From Fumia xinanensis (lineage in GTDB: Bacteria; Bacillota; Clostridia; Oscillospirales; Ruminococcaceae), in contig NZ_JACRSV010000002.1 of assembly GCF_014384905.1 (NCBI RefSeq), forward strand, positions 597,840 to 661,839: DNA of 64,000 nt, in the 5' to 3' direction. The notes beneath the pieces are model-generated. The model was not told the origin of the DNA, searched no databases, and was given only the letters and a program-made list of their open reading frames with translations. Made by a program: the position numbers and the translations under genes. The number at the start of each line of letters is the position of its first letter. Within the stretch, counting starts at the first letter, position 1. Positions 8,290-17,318 of the stretch are shown piece by piece.

Positions 8290-8379
8290 TAGCATAATAA
8301 ATGATTAGTGATATATCATCCTCGTGTAAATTTTTAGTGAATTATCATATGTTTATAAATCACTAATAGGAGGTTTTAA

Positions 8380-8622
8380 ATGAAAACTCGTGAGGCGGTT
8401 GTTCGCAGGATTGTTCAGTTGTGTAAGGAAAGAATTACAACGCCCTATGGAATTGCCAATCAATCAGGTGTTTCGCAAGCAACGTTAAAGAGCATTTTAA
8501 ATGGATCCAGTAAAAATCCTGGAATCGTAACCATTAAAAAGTTATGCGATGGATTTGAGATAACCCTGGCTGAGTTTTTCAGCACTCCCGAATTTGATGC
8601 GTTAGAACAAGAAATTGAATAG
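8380..8622 (+). CDS. XRE-family HTH regulator A2 (duplicate of A1)
   Basis: An 80-residue paralogue of the protein at 7980 in the same orientation. It shares MKT-x-EAVVRRIVQLC, the turn and the C-terminal FFSTPEFDALEQEIE. It differs in the recognition region (IANQSGVSQATLKSILNGSSKNPGIVTI against ISLISGVPQGTLKSILNGESQNPGIVNI). The changes around the recognition helix suggest drift in operator choice after duplication. Its ribosome site and leader copy those of A1. Confidence 0.92.
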   Translation: MKTREAVVRRIVQLCKERITTPYGIANQSGVSQATLKSILNGSSKNPGIVTIKKLCDGFEITLAEFFSTPEFDALEQEIE

Positions 8623-8719
8623 AGCTATGGAAAGTGAGCCTATTTATACACTCCACAAGTAGGGGCGGGGCTTTGCCGCTGCGTTTCGGTGATAGGACGG
8701 GAACGAAAAAACCAACCGC

Positions 8720-8757
8720 AAAAAAACAGACGAACCATAACCGGTTCGTCTGTTTTT
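8720..8757 (-). terminator. Terminator of the first DUF885 gene
   Basis: The 12-base stem AACAGACGAACC / GGTTCGTCTGTT is followed by T on the minus strand, directly after the stop at 8770. Confidence 0.8.
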
Positions 8758-8769
8758 CGTTCCGTATCT

Positions 8770-10548
8770 TTACGCCGCCTTATTTTGACCCTGCGCTTCG
8801 GCGATGTACCGCTGGACCTGCGCTTGATACACGTCAAAGCTCGTGTTGCCGCATTGGAGCAGCACCCGGTGGAACTCCACGGGGTCGAAGCCGTCTCCAA
8901 GGGCCTCCTGGGCTTCGGTTTTCATCTGTTCGAAATAGAGGCCGCCGGCGTAGTAGCTGAGATAGTTGCCGGGGCTTTCCAGGCAGAGGTCGTACTGGGC
9001 GTTGGACGCCTCCAAAGTCATATTTTCGCTGAGGCGCTCCTTTAGGAACTTAAGGGCTTCCTCCCGGCTCCATCCGTCGTAATGGATGCCGATGTCCAGA
9101 AGCCCGATGACACAGCGGGTGTACTGCTCACTGTACCACATGGCGTCGGTGCCGGCGCGGTATTTTTCCGGTATGTAGCTCATGGCGTAGCCCTCGGCGT
9201 AGTTGGCCCAGCCCTCCGCCGAACCGGCGAACTCCGTCAGGGAGCGGACGGCGGGGAAGTCCATGGTCTGATAGAAGGTGTACTGGTACATGTGGCCGGG
9301 GAAGCTCTCATGGGCGACGGTGCGGTAATTGCTTTGGTCAAAGGCACCGTTTAATTTGATCACTTGGGGGTCAGTGGGGGCGGCGTCCACCTTGGGGGTC
9401 CGGTAGGAGGCGGGGCTGTAGTTCTCGCTCATGGAGGCGGGGACCTGCTCCACTCTGTAGTTCGGCATGGGAACCTCCGGGAAATCGGCCTTGGAGGCCT
9501 CGTAGAGTTCCGCGATCAGCTCTTCGGCAGAAGTGAGCTCAGTGAAAACGGGGTTTCCGTTTTCGTCAGTAAACCGTTCGGCGTCCTTGTTGTCCCAGAT
9601 GGAGCGGAACATGCCGATGTAATTTTTCACCATGGCTTCTGTGAGCATGAGGCGGATGTCCTCGATGCCGTCGGTGGTGCCCACCTTCTGCTGGACCAGC
9701 TTTTCGTAGTAGGCCCTGCCGTCGGGCTGTTTCGCCAGGCCGCCGTCCGGGGTTTTGACCGTGATGGACTCAAGCTCTCGCTGGAGGGTGCGGTAGGCGT
9801 TCACCAGGTCGTTTTGGACGAGTTTTTTGTTCTTCTCCTTGGCGGAAGCCTTTTCCGCACCGGTGAGGAAAGCAACCCGGTCGATTCGCTCGTCAAAGGA
9901 CTCGAGGAGATAATCGGTGGAGTTGCTCACAAAGTTTTTGCACTGCTGGATGGCGGCCTCCATAATGGCAGGGGTGAGGCCCATGCCTTTGTCCTGGCGG
10001 AGCTGTTCGTTTTCCGCGTATTTCACAAAGGTCGCCTTGGCGGTTTGCAGCAGGTTAAAATAGCTGTCCAGGTCCGCTTTGCGGTTGAAGGTAAACTGCA
10101 TCAGGTACATGGGAAGGTTCGCCTGGGTGCTCAGATAGCCGCCCAGATAATTGTTGTTCTGGTAGGCGTAGGGGACGAGGGCTTTGTTGAGATTGAGGTA
10201 ATCCTCCAGGGTGTCGTAGGTAATCTGCTGGCTGCCGGTGAGCTTGTTGGCATCAAACTCATGAAGGGCCTGCAAAAGGGCGTCGTATTCCTGTGCTCCT
10301 TCCCGATAAAGGTCCCGGGATGGCACGTAGGGAAGAGTGAGCAGGGCGGTTTCGTCGAAGCCGAAGGCCGCCGGATCGTTGAAATTAGAGTTGACGCCCA
10401 GGTTTTGGGAGGACATCATCAGGGAGGGAAGGGCGTCCACGAATTCGTCGAACCGCTCCGCCTGGGAGGGGGCGGATGTAAAGGACATCATGGACAGGGA
10501 AAGGGCGACGGCTGCGGCAGCCGCGGCGAAACGTCTGGTTTTTGTCAT
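8770..10548 (-). CDS. Secreted DUF885 protein (metallopeptidase-like), copy 1
   Basis: 592 residues starting MTKTRRFAAAAAAVALSLSMMSF, a signal peptide probably cut after the Ala-rich region (near PSQA). The DUF885 core carries HESFPGH, a HExxH-like zinc site, followed by AEGWANYAEGYAMSY; the family is considered a group of putative zinc peptidases. GGAGG seven bases before the ATG at 10548 fixes the start; a longer frame begins at 10602 but lacks the signal-peptide logic. It has a close tandem paralogue at 10765-12540 in the same direction, each with its own terminator. The substrate is unknown. Confidence 0.92.
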   Translation of the reverse strand: MTKTRRFAAAAAAVALSLSMMSFTSAPSQAERFDEFVDALPSLMMSSQNLGVNSNFNDPAAFGFDETALLTLPYVPSRDLYREGAQEYDALLQALHEFDANKLTGSQQITYDTLEDYLNLNKALVPYAYQNNNYLGGYLSTQANLPMYLMQFTFNRKADLDSYFNLLQTAKATFVKYAENEQLRQDKGMGLTPAIMEAAIQQCKNFVSNSTDYLLESFDERIDRVAFLTGAEKASAKEKNKKLVQNDLVNAYRTLQRELESITVKTPDGGLAKQPDGRAYYEKLVQQKVGTTDGIEDIRLMLTEAMVKNYIGMFRSIWDNKDAERFTDENGNPVFTELTSAEELIAELYEASKADFPEVPMPNYRVEQVPASMSENYSPASYRTPKVDAAPTDPQVIKLNGAFDQSNYRTVAHESFPGHMYQYTFYQTMDFPAVRSLTEFAGSAEGWANYAEGYAMSYIPEKYRAGTDAMWYSEQYTRCVIGLLDIGIHYDGWSREEALKFLKERLSENMTLEASNAQYDLCLESPGNYLSYYAGGLYFEQMKTEAQEALGDGFDPVEFHRVLLQCGNTSFDVYQAQVQRYIAEAQGQNKAA

Positions 10549-10722
10549 CGGTGAACCTCCTGTATGGCGGCAATTTGGCGGATGATTTGCAGATAATACC
10601 AATATAGCAAGATAATGTGACGAAAAAGTGACGGTTTTTTCAAATTCTCATGGAAATTTCCGGAAAGGGGCGGATTTTGTGCGGGAAAGGCAAAAAACCT
10701 CGGCTTTGCCAAAAGAGTTATG

Positions 10723-10760
10723 AAAAAAGACAGCCCCCGGTTAACGGGAAGCTGTCTTTG
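10723..10760 (-). terminator. Terminator of the second DUF885 gene
   Basis: Stem AAAGACAGC / GCTGTCTTT with a 16-base inner region that pairs partly, then a T run on the minus strand. Confidence 0.75.
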
Positions 10761-10764
10761 CTGT

Positions 10765-12540
10765 TCAGACGGCTTTGCGGGCCGCCAAAGCGGTGGCGAC
10801 GTAATTATCCGCCTGTTTTTGATAGATGGGGAAAGTGGTGCTGCCGGCTTTTAAGAGCTCCTGATGGAACTGCACCGGGTCAAAGTCGCCGCCCAGGATG
10901 GTTTGAGCCTCGGCGCGCATCTGCTGGAAATAGAGGCATCCGACGGCAAAGGGCAGGTAACTCCCCGGGTTTTGCAGGCAGGTGTTATACCAGATGTTCG
11001 AGTAATCGAGGGTGGCCTTTTCGCTGAAATACTCCTGGAAGAACTGAAGGGTTCGTTCCCGAGTCCAGCCGTCGTAATGGATGCCGATGTCCATGAGGGC
11101 GCTGAAGCAGTAGTTTTTCATGGTTTCGTAATAGGCGTACAGGGCCGAGGGGCGGTACTGCTCCGGGACGTAGCTTGCGGCGTATTCGGCGGCGTAATTG
11201 GCCCAGCCTTCCGCCGCGCCCTGGAATCCGATGAGCTGCCGGATGGCGGGCAGGCCCATGATTTCAGTGAAATTGTACTGGTACATGTGGCCGGGGATGG
11301 TTTCGTGGGCGATGACGTTCAGTTTGCTCCGGTCGAAAGCGCCGTTCAATAAAATGAGCTGGGGGTCGGTGGGGAGGGCGTCCACCCTGGGGTTCCGGTA
11401 GGCGGCGTCCTCGAAAAAGGCGCTGACCGGGGCGGGCACCTGCTTTACCGTGTATTTGGGCTTGCCGATGGTGGGAAAATCGGTCTTGGAGGACTCATAC
11501 AGAGAAGAGATCAGCCCTTCCACCGAGGTTTTGTCGGTGGTGAGCAAGTTGCTGTTCTGATCGAAGAGGAGCTTCCCGCCCGGGTCGTTTTGAATCTCCT
11601 TCATCTTTTGGTCGTACATTTTCATGCCGTCCATGAGGAGCTGACGGATGGCTTCTATGTTATCGCGGGTGCCCACTTTGGCCTGTATAAGCTTTATGTA
11701 ATAGGCCCTGCCGTCCGGCCGGGCGGCGAGGCCTCCGTCGGGGGATTTCACCTTGATTTTCGCAAGCTCTCGCTTGAGGGTCCGATAGGCGTTTACAAGG
11801 TCTGTTTTCACCAGCTTTTTATTCTGCTGCTTGGCGTCCGCTTTCTCGGCGGAGGTGAGATAGGAGGCGGCGTTGATCTGCCCGTCGAAAAACTGAATCA
11901 GGTAGTCGGTGGAGCCGCCCGCAAACCGGTCGCACTGCTCCATGACGGATTTGAGGCTCACTTCCGACAGGCCCACCCCTTTGTCCTGGCGTTCCTGTTC
12001 ATTTTGGGCATATTTCACAAAGGTGGCCTTGGCGGTCTGGAGCAGATGGAAATAGTCGTTGATGTCGTCCTTCGACTGGAAGGTATAGAGGATCAGGGTC
12101 GCCGGAAGGCTGCACGCGGCGCCTAGGTAATCGTTGTCCAGATAGGCGTAAGGGGTGAGGGCTTTCTGCATTTCCAGGTAGTCCCGGATGGTTTCGTAGC
12201 TCACCTGCTGGCTCTGGGTGAGCTTGCTGTAGTCGAAGGAAGCGAGCGACTTGAGCAAGGCGTCAGTTTCGCCGGACCCCGCTTTGAGCCGATCGCTGAT
12301 AGAGGTAAAGGGTTGCTCCGGAACGGCGGCCTGAAATCCAAAGGCCTGGGGGTCGTTGAACTGGAGATGGATGCTCAGATCGTGGCTGGATGTGAGGGCG
12401 GCGGGCAGCGAGGCCAAAAACTCATCGAACCGCGCCGGTTCGTCCGGAGCGGCGCCCACCGGCGCGCCGGCAAACGATATCATGGACAGGGAAAGCATTA
12501 CTGCCGCGGCGGCCGCGGCCACTCGTTTCAATCGATTCAT
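10765..12540 (-). CDS. Secreted DUF885 protein (metallopeptidase-like), copy 2
   Basis: 591 residues with a signal peptide (MNRLKRVAAAAAAVMLSLSMISFAGAP). The same domain as copy 1 carries the putative zinc motif HETIPGHMYQY, then AAEGWANYAAEYAASY. Shared blocks such as LLQTAKATFVKYA, NKKLV-x-x-DLVNAYRTL, GRAYY and IGIHYDGW show recent tandem duplication. AGGAGGG precedes the ATG. The upstream neighbour is a MATE transporter on the other strand. Confidence 0.92.
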   Translation of the reverse strand: MNRLKRVAAAAAAVMLSLSMISFAGAPVGAAPDEPARFDEFLASLPAALTSSHDLSIHLQFNDPQAFGFQAAVPEQPFTSISDRLKAGSGETDALLKSLASFDYSKLTQSQQVSYETIRDYLEMQKALTPYAYLDNDYLGAACSLPATLILYTFQSKDDINDYFHLLQTAKATFVKYAQNEQERQDKGVGLSEVSLKSVMEQCDRFAGGSTDYLIQFFDGQINAASYLTSAEKADAKQQNKKLVKTDLVNAYRTLKRELAKIKVKSPDGGLAARPDGRAYYIKLIQAKVGTRDNIEAIRQLLMDGMKMYDQKMKEIQNDPGGKLLFDQNSNLLTTDKTSVEGLISSLYESSKTDFPTIGKPKYTVKQVPAPVSAFFEDAAYRNPRVDALPTDPQLILLNGAFDRSKLNVIAHETIPGHMYQYNFTEIMGLPAIRQLIGFQGAAEGWANYAAEYAASYVPEQYRPSALYAYYETMKNYCFSALMDIGIHYDGWTRERTLQFFQEYFSEKATLDYSNIWYNTCLQNPGSYLPFAVGCLYFQQMRAEAQTILGGDFDPVQFHQELLKAGSTTFPIYQKQADNYVATALAARKAV

Positions 12541-12777
12541 ACAGAACCCTCCTATTGGATGAAATTCCTTAAATTATGATCAGTATATCAGGAAATTATG
12601 ACGAAAATATGACCAAATTTAAATTTTTGGAAGTTTTTTGGCGAATTTGCCCGGTGGGAAAGTTGCGGTTTTGGGAGAATGGGAGTAAAATAGAAGAAAC
12701 TTTTCCGCAAAAACGGTTTGCGCCTTTGCCGCAAACAGAACAGCGGCTCAAACAAACGGAAAGGAACGCGGATTTTC

Positions 12778-14142
12778 ATGGAGCAAAACGACTTTTCCAA
12801 GGGCAGCGTCCCCCGCACCATCCTGCGGCTGGCGCTGCCCATGACGGTGGCACAGCTCATCAACGTTTTATATAACATCGTCGACCGGATTTACATCGGG
12901 CACCTGCCCGAGGCGTCCACCCTGGCGCTGACGGGACTGGGGCTCACCTTTCCCATCATCACCATCATCTCGGCATTTTCAAACCTCTTTGGCATGGGCG
13001 GCGCTCCCCTCTGCTCCATCGCGCGGGGCCAGGGGGACTTAAAGCGGGCGGAAGAAATTATGGGCAACTCTTTTGCCATGCTTTTGGGTTCAGGGGCGGT
13101 ACTGACGATATTTTGCCTTCTATTTAAAAAACCAATCCTCTATCTGTTTGGGGCCAGCGCCGGCACCTTTCCCTACGCCGACGCCTATGTGACCATCTAC
13201 GTCTGCGGCAGTGTGTTCGTCATGGTGGGGCTGGGGATGAACAGCTTCATCAACGCCCAGGGCTTCGCCAAAATGGGGATGCTCACCATCCTCATTGGGG
13301 CGGTGCTGAACATTTTGCTGGACCCGCTTTTTATCTTCGCGTTCAAGATGGGGGTGCGGGGTGCGGCGCTGGCCACCGTCCTGTCCCAGATGGCCTCCGC
13401 CTGCTGGGTGCTGCGGTTTCTCAGGGGAAAACGGGCGATTTTTAAGCTCCGGCGGGAGGCCATGGGCCTCAAATGGAAAACGGTGAAGGAAATCGTGTCC
13501 TTAGGCATGTCCGGATTCATCATGGCGGTGACAAACGGCCTGGTGCAGATCGTCTGCAACGCCACCTTGCAGCAGTGGGGCGGCGACATCTACGTGGGGG
13601 TCATGACGGTTTTGAATTCCGTCCGGGAAGTGCTGACCATGCCGGTCATGGGGCTGACAAACGGGGCGCAGCCCTTTTTGGGCTTCAACTACGGGGCGGG
13701 GGAGTACAAAAGGGTGCGAAAGGGCGTGGGATTCATGTCCGCCGTCTGCATCGGGTACACCGTTTTGGCCTGGGTGGCGATCATGCTCATCCCGGATGTG
13801 TTCATCCACCTCTTTAACAGCGAGCCGGAGCTGATCCAAAAAGGCGTCCCGGCCTTGAACCTCTATTTCTTCGGGTTCTTCCTCATGAGTTTGCAGTTTT
13901 CCGGGCAGTCCACCTTTGTGGCCCTGGGGAAAAGCCGCCAGGCCATCTTTTTCTCCCTGTTTCGGAAGGCGATCATCGTGGTGCCGCTGACCCTCTGGCT
14001 GCCGGGGATGTTCGGCCTGGGGGTCAACGGAGTGTTCCTGGCGGAGCCCATCTCCAACCTGATCGGCGGGGTGAGCTGTTTTGTGACCATGCTGCTGACG
14101 GTGTGGCCGTCCCTACGGGAGAAAAAGGGGGAAAACGGTTGA
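12778..14142 (+). CDS. MATE family efflux transporter
   Basis: 454 residues with about 12 membrane segments in two matching halves, as expected for MATE Na+/H+-coupled drug or metabolite exporters. Landmarks are LALPMTVAQLINVLYNIVDRIYIGH, the inter-half segment LRREAMGLKWKTVKEIVSLGMSGFI, and NGAQPFLGFNYGAG. The ATG at 12778 (MEQNDFSKGS) matches family starts; a longer frame from 12718 does not. It is divergent from the DUF885 genes and followed by a DUF3795 gene. The substrate cannot be predicted. Confidence 0.95.
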   Translation: MEQNDFSKGSVPRTILRLALPMTVAQLINVLYNIVDRIYIGHLPEASTLALTGLGLTFPIITIISAFSNLFGMGGAPLCSIARGQGDLKRAEEIMGNSFAMLLGSGAVLTIFCLLFKKPILYLFGASAGTFPYADAYVTIYVCGSVFVMVGLGMNSFINAQGFAKMGMLTILIGAVLNILLDPLFIFAFKMGVRGAALATVLSQMASACWVLRFLRGKRAIFKLRREAMGLKWKTVKEIVSLGMSGFIMAVTNGLVQIVCNATLQQWGGDIYVGVMTVLNSVREVLTMPVMGLTNGAQPFLGFNYGAGEYKRVRKGVGFMSAVCIGYTVLAWVAIMLIPDVFIHLFNSEPELIQKGVPALNLYFFGFFLMSLQFSGQSTFVALGKSRQAIFFSLFRKAIIVVPLTLWLPGMFGLGVNGVFLAEPISNLIGGVSCFVTMLLTVWPSLREKKGENG

Positions 14143-14240
14143 CAAAGGGGCTTTTTTGCGGTAGGCTGAAACTGTAAATGAGGATGTTGGACGGGATTTC
14201 CTTTGGGGAAATCCCAACGACCCGAAAGGAGGCCGAACCC

Positions 14241-14543
14241 ATGGAACGAATTCTCAGTTGCTGCGGCATCGTCTGTTCCGAGTGCCCCAGCTACCCCACC
14301 GAATGCGCCGGGTGCCCCGCCCTGAAAGGCCGGGTGTTCTGGCTCGACTATGTGGACGCGGATATCTGTCCTGTCTACAAGTGCTGCCTCGACAAGGCGG
14401 TGGAGCACTGCGGCAAATGCGGGGAGATGCCCTGCGAACGGTGGACCCGCTACAAAGACCCCAATGTGAGCGAAGAGGAAGGGGCGGCCGAGCGGGAGAA
14501 GCGGGCGGCTTTCCTGCGTCAAAGGGAAGAATCGGGCGAGTGA
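14241..14543 (+). CDS. DUF3795 cysteine-rich protein
   Basis: 100 residues. Cysteines are arranged as CCGIVCSECPSY, ECAGCPALKG, CPVYKCCLDK and HCGKCGEMPCERW, the DUF3795 pattern; metal binding is likely but unproven. AAAGGAGG eight bases upstream supports the ATG at 14241 rather than the in-frame one at 14178. It is co-directional with the MATE gene, with about 100 bases between them. Confidence 0.9.
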   Translation: MERILSCCGIVCSECPSYPTECAGCPALKGRVFWLDYVDADICPVYKCCLDKAVEHCGKCGEMPCERWTRYKDPNVSEEEGAAEREKRAAFLRQREESGE

Positions 14544-14773
14544 GGAGCCGGTGAAAACGGGCTTCCGGGCTGCTTTTTGTCCGGGATGTGACTCTAACGC
14601 GCTGCCCCCCATCGGAGAGCGGCTTTGGGGCAGATGGAGCCGGCTCCGCTCCCACAGAGGGGCGGAATGGTGAGAAGCGCCGCGAGGTCCGCCTTCAACA
14701 GATGTGAACGGCGGGAGTCCTGCTCCGCATCCCATGGGGCTGGCGCAAATATCAGACAAGTGAGGAAAACGGC

Positions 14774-15340
14774 ATGGAAGAACTTCTAAAGCTCAAACGG
14801 GCAAGGGAATATATGCAGGCTCTGTCAGAGGGGGTGGACCCGCTTTCCGGGCTGGAAATCCCCGAGGACGACGTGGCAAACCAGGTGCGGCTCTGCCGGT
14901 GCTTTGCCTATGTGGCGTCGGTGCTCGACAAGGTCATCCAAAACGGCGGCGCGGTGGGCGGCGGCCCGAGGATCGTGGCGCGGCTGGGCCTCACCGAAGA
15001 GCAGAAGCAGGCGGTGGAACTGAGCGGCCGCCCCATCGGCATCACCGAGCTGGCGAAACGGATTTTAGCCGCGGCGGGAGTGGACCGGATGCGGGGGGTG
15101 TCGGGCGTCCACATGGCGGCGTGGCTCCTCGAGAAAGGATTCCTGGAGGAGGAGTTCGACGACGAGGGGGAGCTCCAGCGGGTCCCCAGCGAGACGGGGA
15201 CCGCTCTGGGTATCACGAAAATCATGCGGGAGACCACCTACGGGGTGAAGCCCATGAACCTCTACTCCCAGGAAGCCCAGCAGTTTATATTGGACAACCT
15301 GGACGAAATACTCTGCTGGAAAAAGTCGGGGAAAAAATAG
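14774..15340 (+). CDS. Conserved Clostridia protein, possibly DNA-binding
   Basis: 188 residues. The N-terminal helical part (LLKLKRAREYMQALSEGVDPLSGLEIPEDDVANQVRLCRCFAYVASVLDKVI) recalls small Firmicutes proteins annotated loosely as helicase-associated. The middle and end (PIGITELAKRILAA, AAWLLEKGFLEEEFD, PSETGTALGI, NLYSQEAQQFILDNLDEIL) look like winged-helix units followed by a segment such proteins end with. No enzymatic motif is seen. A clean terminator follows directly. Confidence 0.82.
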   Translation: MEELLKLKRAREYMQALSEGVDPLSGLEIPEDDVANQVRLCRCFAYVASVLDKVIQNGGAVGGGPRIVARLGLTEEQKQAVELSGRPIGITELAKRILAAAGVDRMRGVSGVHMAAWLLEKGFLEEEFDDEGELQRVPSETGTALGITKIMRETTYGVKPMNLYSQEAQQFILDNLDEILCWKKSGKK

Positions 15341-15342
15341 GG

Positions 15343-15376
15343 AAAGCCGGGAACCGTAAGGGTTCCCGGCTTTTTT
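15343..15376 (+). terminator. Terminator after the 14774 gene
   Basis: Stem AAAGCCGGGAACC / GGTTCCCGGCTTT with a 5-base loop and a T tail. Confidence 0.9.
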
Positions 15377-15391
15377 GCCTTGGAGGGGGTG

Positions 15392-16090
15392 CTATTTGAG
15401 AGCGGAGAGGATTTCCAGGTGTTTGCCCCGACGATCACAGGCGTCTCGAAATACCCCAATGACTCTTTCATGGGGGATTTGGGACAGATCGACGGCAAAA
15501 TCCACGGCGTTATCGCCAAATCCTACGGGAGACACGTCTACCGGGAAATTTCCATCCCGCAAAATCGCCTTGACGTCTTGATAACCGCCTTCGGGGATGC
15601 GGGTACCCTGCGGAAGTGCGCAGCACTGGTACGTCTCCTTCAAAAGGGCGTTGTCGTTCATGTACACCGCCCGCAGCAAGCCCCTGTCCGCTCCCGTTTT
15701 CAGCAAAATCAGCTCCTGATGGGAGGAATAGGGTTCGGAAAGAACCTTTCGTCCCTCCGACCAGTCGTTGGCGTCTAAAAAGAGGTCATAGAAGCGGGGG
15801 AAGCTATGTGGATCGCCGGAGGAGGCTCTTACAATCGTCGCCGTTGGGTAATTTTCGCAGAGCATGCAGATGGCGTCTACAGCCGTGTCACAAAAAAGCA
15901 CGGTGAAATCCGCCGTATTTTTATCGGTGTGATAAGACCAAGTCTGAAAGATGTAGGTTCCCTCAGAAAAGCAGAGATAAAAGGCCCCGTCCGGGGAGGC
16001 GGGGTCGGACTCCCGCTGTTTTTCCTCGGGTTTTAGAACACTGTCCGCCCATTGGCGGGGGGCGTTTTGTTTCCAGAAGCGTTTCATCAT
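15392..16090 (-). CDS. Hypothetical protein, possible immunity-type partner
   Basis: 232 residues from MMKRFWKQNAPRQW. AGGAGG lies directly upstream of the 16090 start; a longer frame to 16210 would run into the preceding gene. Soluble, rich in acidic and aromatic residues, with segments such as GAFYLCFSEGTYIFQTW and FAVDLSQIPHERVIGVF. No family was recognised. The gap to the upstream gene is only 10 bases, so they form one operon. Lying behind a broken toxin-like tail, these genes could be immunity or orphan cargo; this is inference from position only. Confidence 0.75.
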   Translation of the reverse strand: MMKRFWKQNAPRQWADSVLKPEEKQRESDPASPDGAFYLCFSEGTYIFQTWSYHTDKNTADFTVLFCDTAVDAICMLCENYPTATIVRASSGDPHSFPRFYDLFLDANDWSEGRKVLSEPYSSHQELILLKTGADRGLLRAVYMNDNALLKETYQCCALPQGTRIPEGGYQDVKAILRDGNFPVDVSPVGFGDNAVDFAVDLSQIPHERVIGVFRDACDRRGKHLEILSALK

Positions 16091-16100
16091 TTTCCTCCTG

Positions 16101-16658
16101 TTAATAGTCCCATCTGGTGGAATAGCGATAGGAATTTTCTCCCAAACGCTTGAGGCATCCGGCATCCGGCATCCATTGACTGAGACCGGAAATGCCCAGT
16201 TCGCCTTCACCGTGGGTCTTATCCTCCGGTTCCCCTTCCTTGTGATAGCCGCGGCGGATTACCCAGTCGATTCCATCCAGCTCCCCGTTGAGGGCGGGGT
16301 CGTTTACAAAAACGACTCCCACGCTGTCGTCCGCGGCCCCTCCCAGGGCATAAAGCACAACACCTGGGTGTTCCTGGGAGATTCCCCCTTTGACAGGATG
16401 CCAAAATCGGAAGGATTCCAGTTTGATCGTCTTGTAGACCTTCCGGTCGCGGTTCAGGAGCTCAATGGAGTTCCATTTGACTTCGGCAAACAGGAAGCTT
16501 TCGTCTTTGATTTGCTCGTTCAGCTCAAAGCAGTACCGGTTGTACCGCTGGCAGAGCCGGTCTCCTGTGTTCAGATAGAGCCAGCCCGAAAGACAGGCGG
16601 TTGCGAGAAGGAGGAGAGGGAGGATCATATGCCATTTTTTGGAGCGTGTTTGCATCAT
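16101..16658 (-). CDS. Membrane-anchored hypothetical protein
   Basis: 185 residues with an N-terminal anchor (WHMILPLLLLATACLSGWLYL; a Cys lies inside this segment) and an outside domain with NRYCFELNEQIKDESFLFAEVKWNSIELLNRD and VVLYALGGAADDSVGVVFVNDP. The family is unknown. It is located 13 bases after the toxin-tail remnant and 10 bases before the next hypothetical gene, so all three are probably one transcript. The outside domain would fit a protein that meets an external partner, but this is not shown. Confidence 0.75.
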   Translation of the reverse strand: MMQTRSKKWHMILPLLLLATACLSGWLYLNTGDRLCQRYNRYCFELNEQIKDESFLFAEVKWNSIELLNRDRKVYKTIKLESFRFWHPVKGGISQEHPGVVLYALGGAADDSVGVVFVNDPALNGELDGIDWVIRRGYHKEGEPEDKTHGEGELGISGLSQWMPDAGCLKRLGENSYRYSTRWDY

Positions 16659-16671
16659 CTTTACCTGCTTT

Positions 16672-17247
16672 CTAGTTTTGAATCCATGGGTGCCTATATT
16701 TCGGCAAATGCTTTCTCATGAATTCTTCGTCCTTGCCCAATAATTGATAAAAATATCGAATACCTTCCCATCTCATGAAAGCATCTTCAGCTTCATCCCA
16801 TCTTTTCTCAAGGACTAAGCTTCCTCCTTCTGCCAACATGTTTTGCAAATCATTTCCATATCCCTTTGACGCTAAATAGCAAGTCCACATAAAATTACCG
16901 GCCTCATTCCGATCACACACAATACCATTTATTAAGTACAGTTTTTGCTGATCTAAATAGTATTTGAAGTTAAGCTCCCCATGAGCCTTAGCCGATTCTA
17001 ACAGAACTCTCATAATGTCCGCATCTGTTTCGTCTGCAATCCAGAATTTTTCCGTCATTGTTGTGTTTAGAAAGTCAGTGTCAATCGTATACCAGTCATA
17101 TTTGGTAACCGCTTCTCTGCTGTTTGCCGGATAAATCTCGCCTTCAAATTCGGCATAGTAATGATCAACTTATGTGCCTAAGGTATTCGGCCGTTCATCT
17201 TTTATATAGTAGTGTGTTTGATCTGTATAAACATAATCGTATGATTT
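16672..17247 (-). pseudogene. Broken toxin-tail-like gene (Bacterial toxin 44-like C-terminus)
   Basis: The readable part is 128 residues starting at an ATG at 17058. The same frame continues upstream without a stop to a TAA at 17170-17172, giving VDHYYAEFEGEIYP...YDWYTIDTDFLNTT. Beyond that TAA it resumes as SKSYDYVYTDQTHYYIKDERPNTLGT. There is no good ribosome site at 17058. The C-terminal region (AGNFMWTCYLASKGY, then RWDEAEDAFMRWEGIRYF) recalls the GN[FY]-x(n)-G...DD-x-x-D...GI-x-Y layout of polymorphic toxin tails of the 'toxin 44' type. The best reading is the degraded end of a larger secreted or RHS-like toxin whose N-terminal part is gone. The domain match is tentative. Confidence 0.5.
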
Positions 17248-17276
17248 AGATGTCAAGTAGACCATAGAAATATGGG

Positions 17277-17318
17277 AAAAAATCAGGGGCTTTGCGGATC
17301 GCGGGCCTCTGATTTTTT
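17277..17318. terminator. Bidirectional hairpin upstream of the broken gene
   Basis: Arms AAAAAATCAGGGG / CCTCTGATTTTTT. It sits immediately beyond the place where the broken gene's similarity ends. Confidence 0.6.

Larger units (their letters stand above)
7903..8622 (+). repeat. Tandem duplication (400-base offset) of XRE gene plus its leader
   Basis: 7903-8222 and 8303-8622 align end to end without net gap. The leaders are nearly identical through TAATAGGAGGTTTTAAATG, and both encode 80 residues with an identical final FFSTPEFDALEQEIE. The middle of the helix-turn-helix has diverged. Confidence 0.9.

Noticed and set aside
9364..10554. Long plus-strand frame opposite the first DUF885 gene
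   Set aside because: It mirrors the GC-rich DUF885 coding sequence; its Gly/Val-rich translation is typical of antisense shadows.
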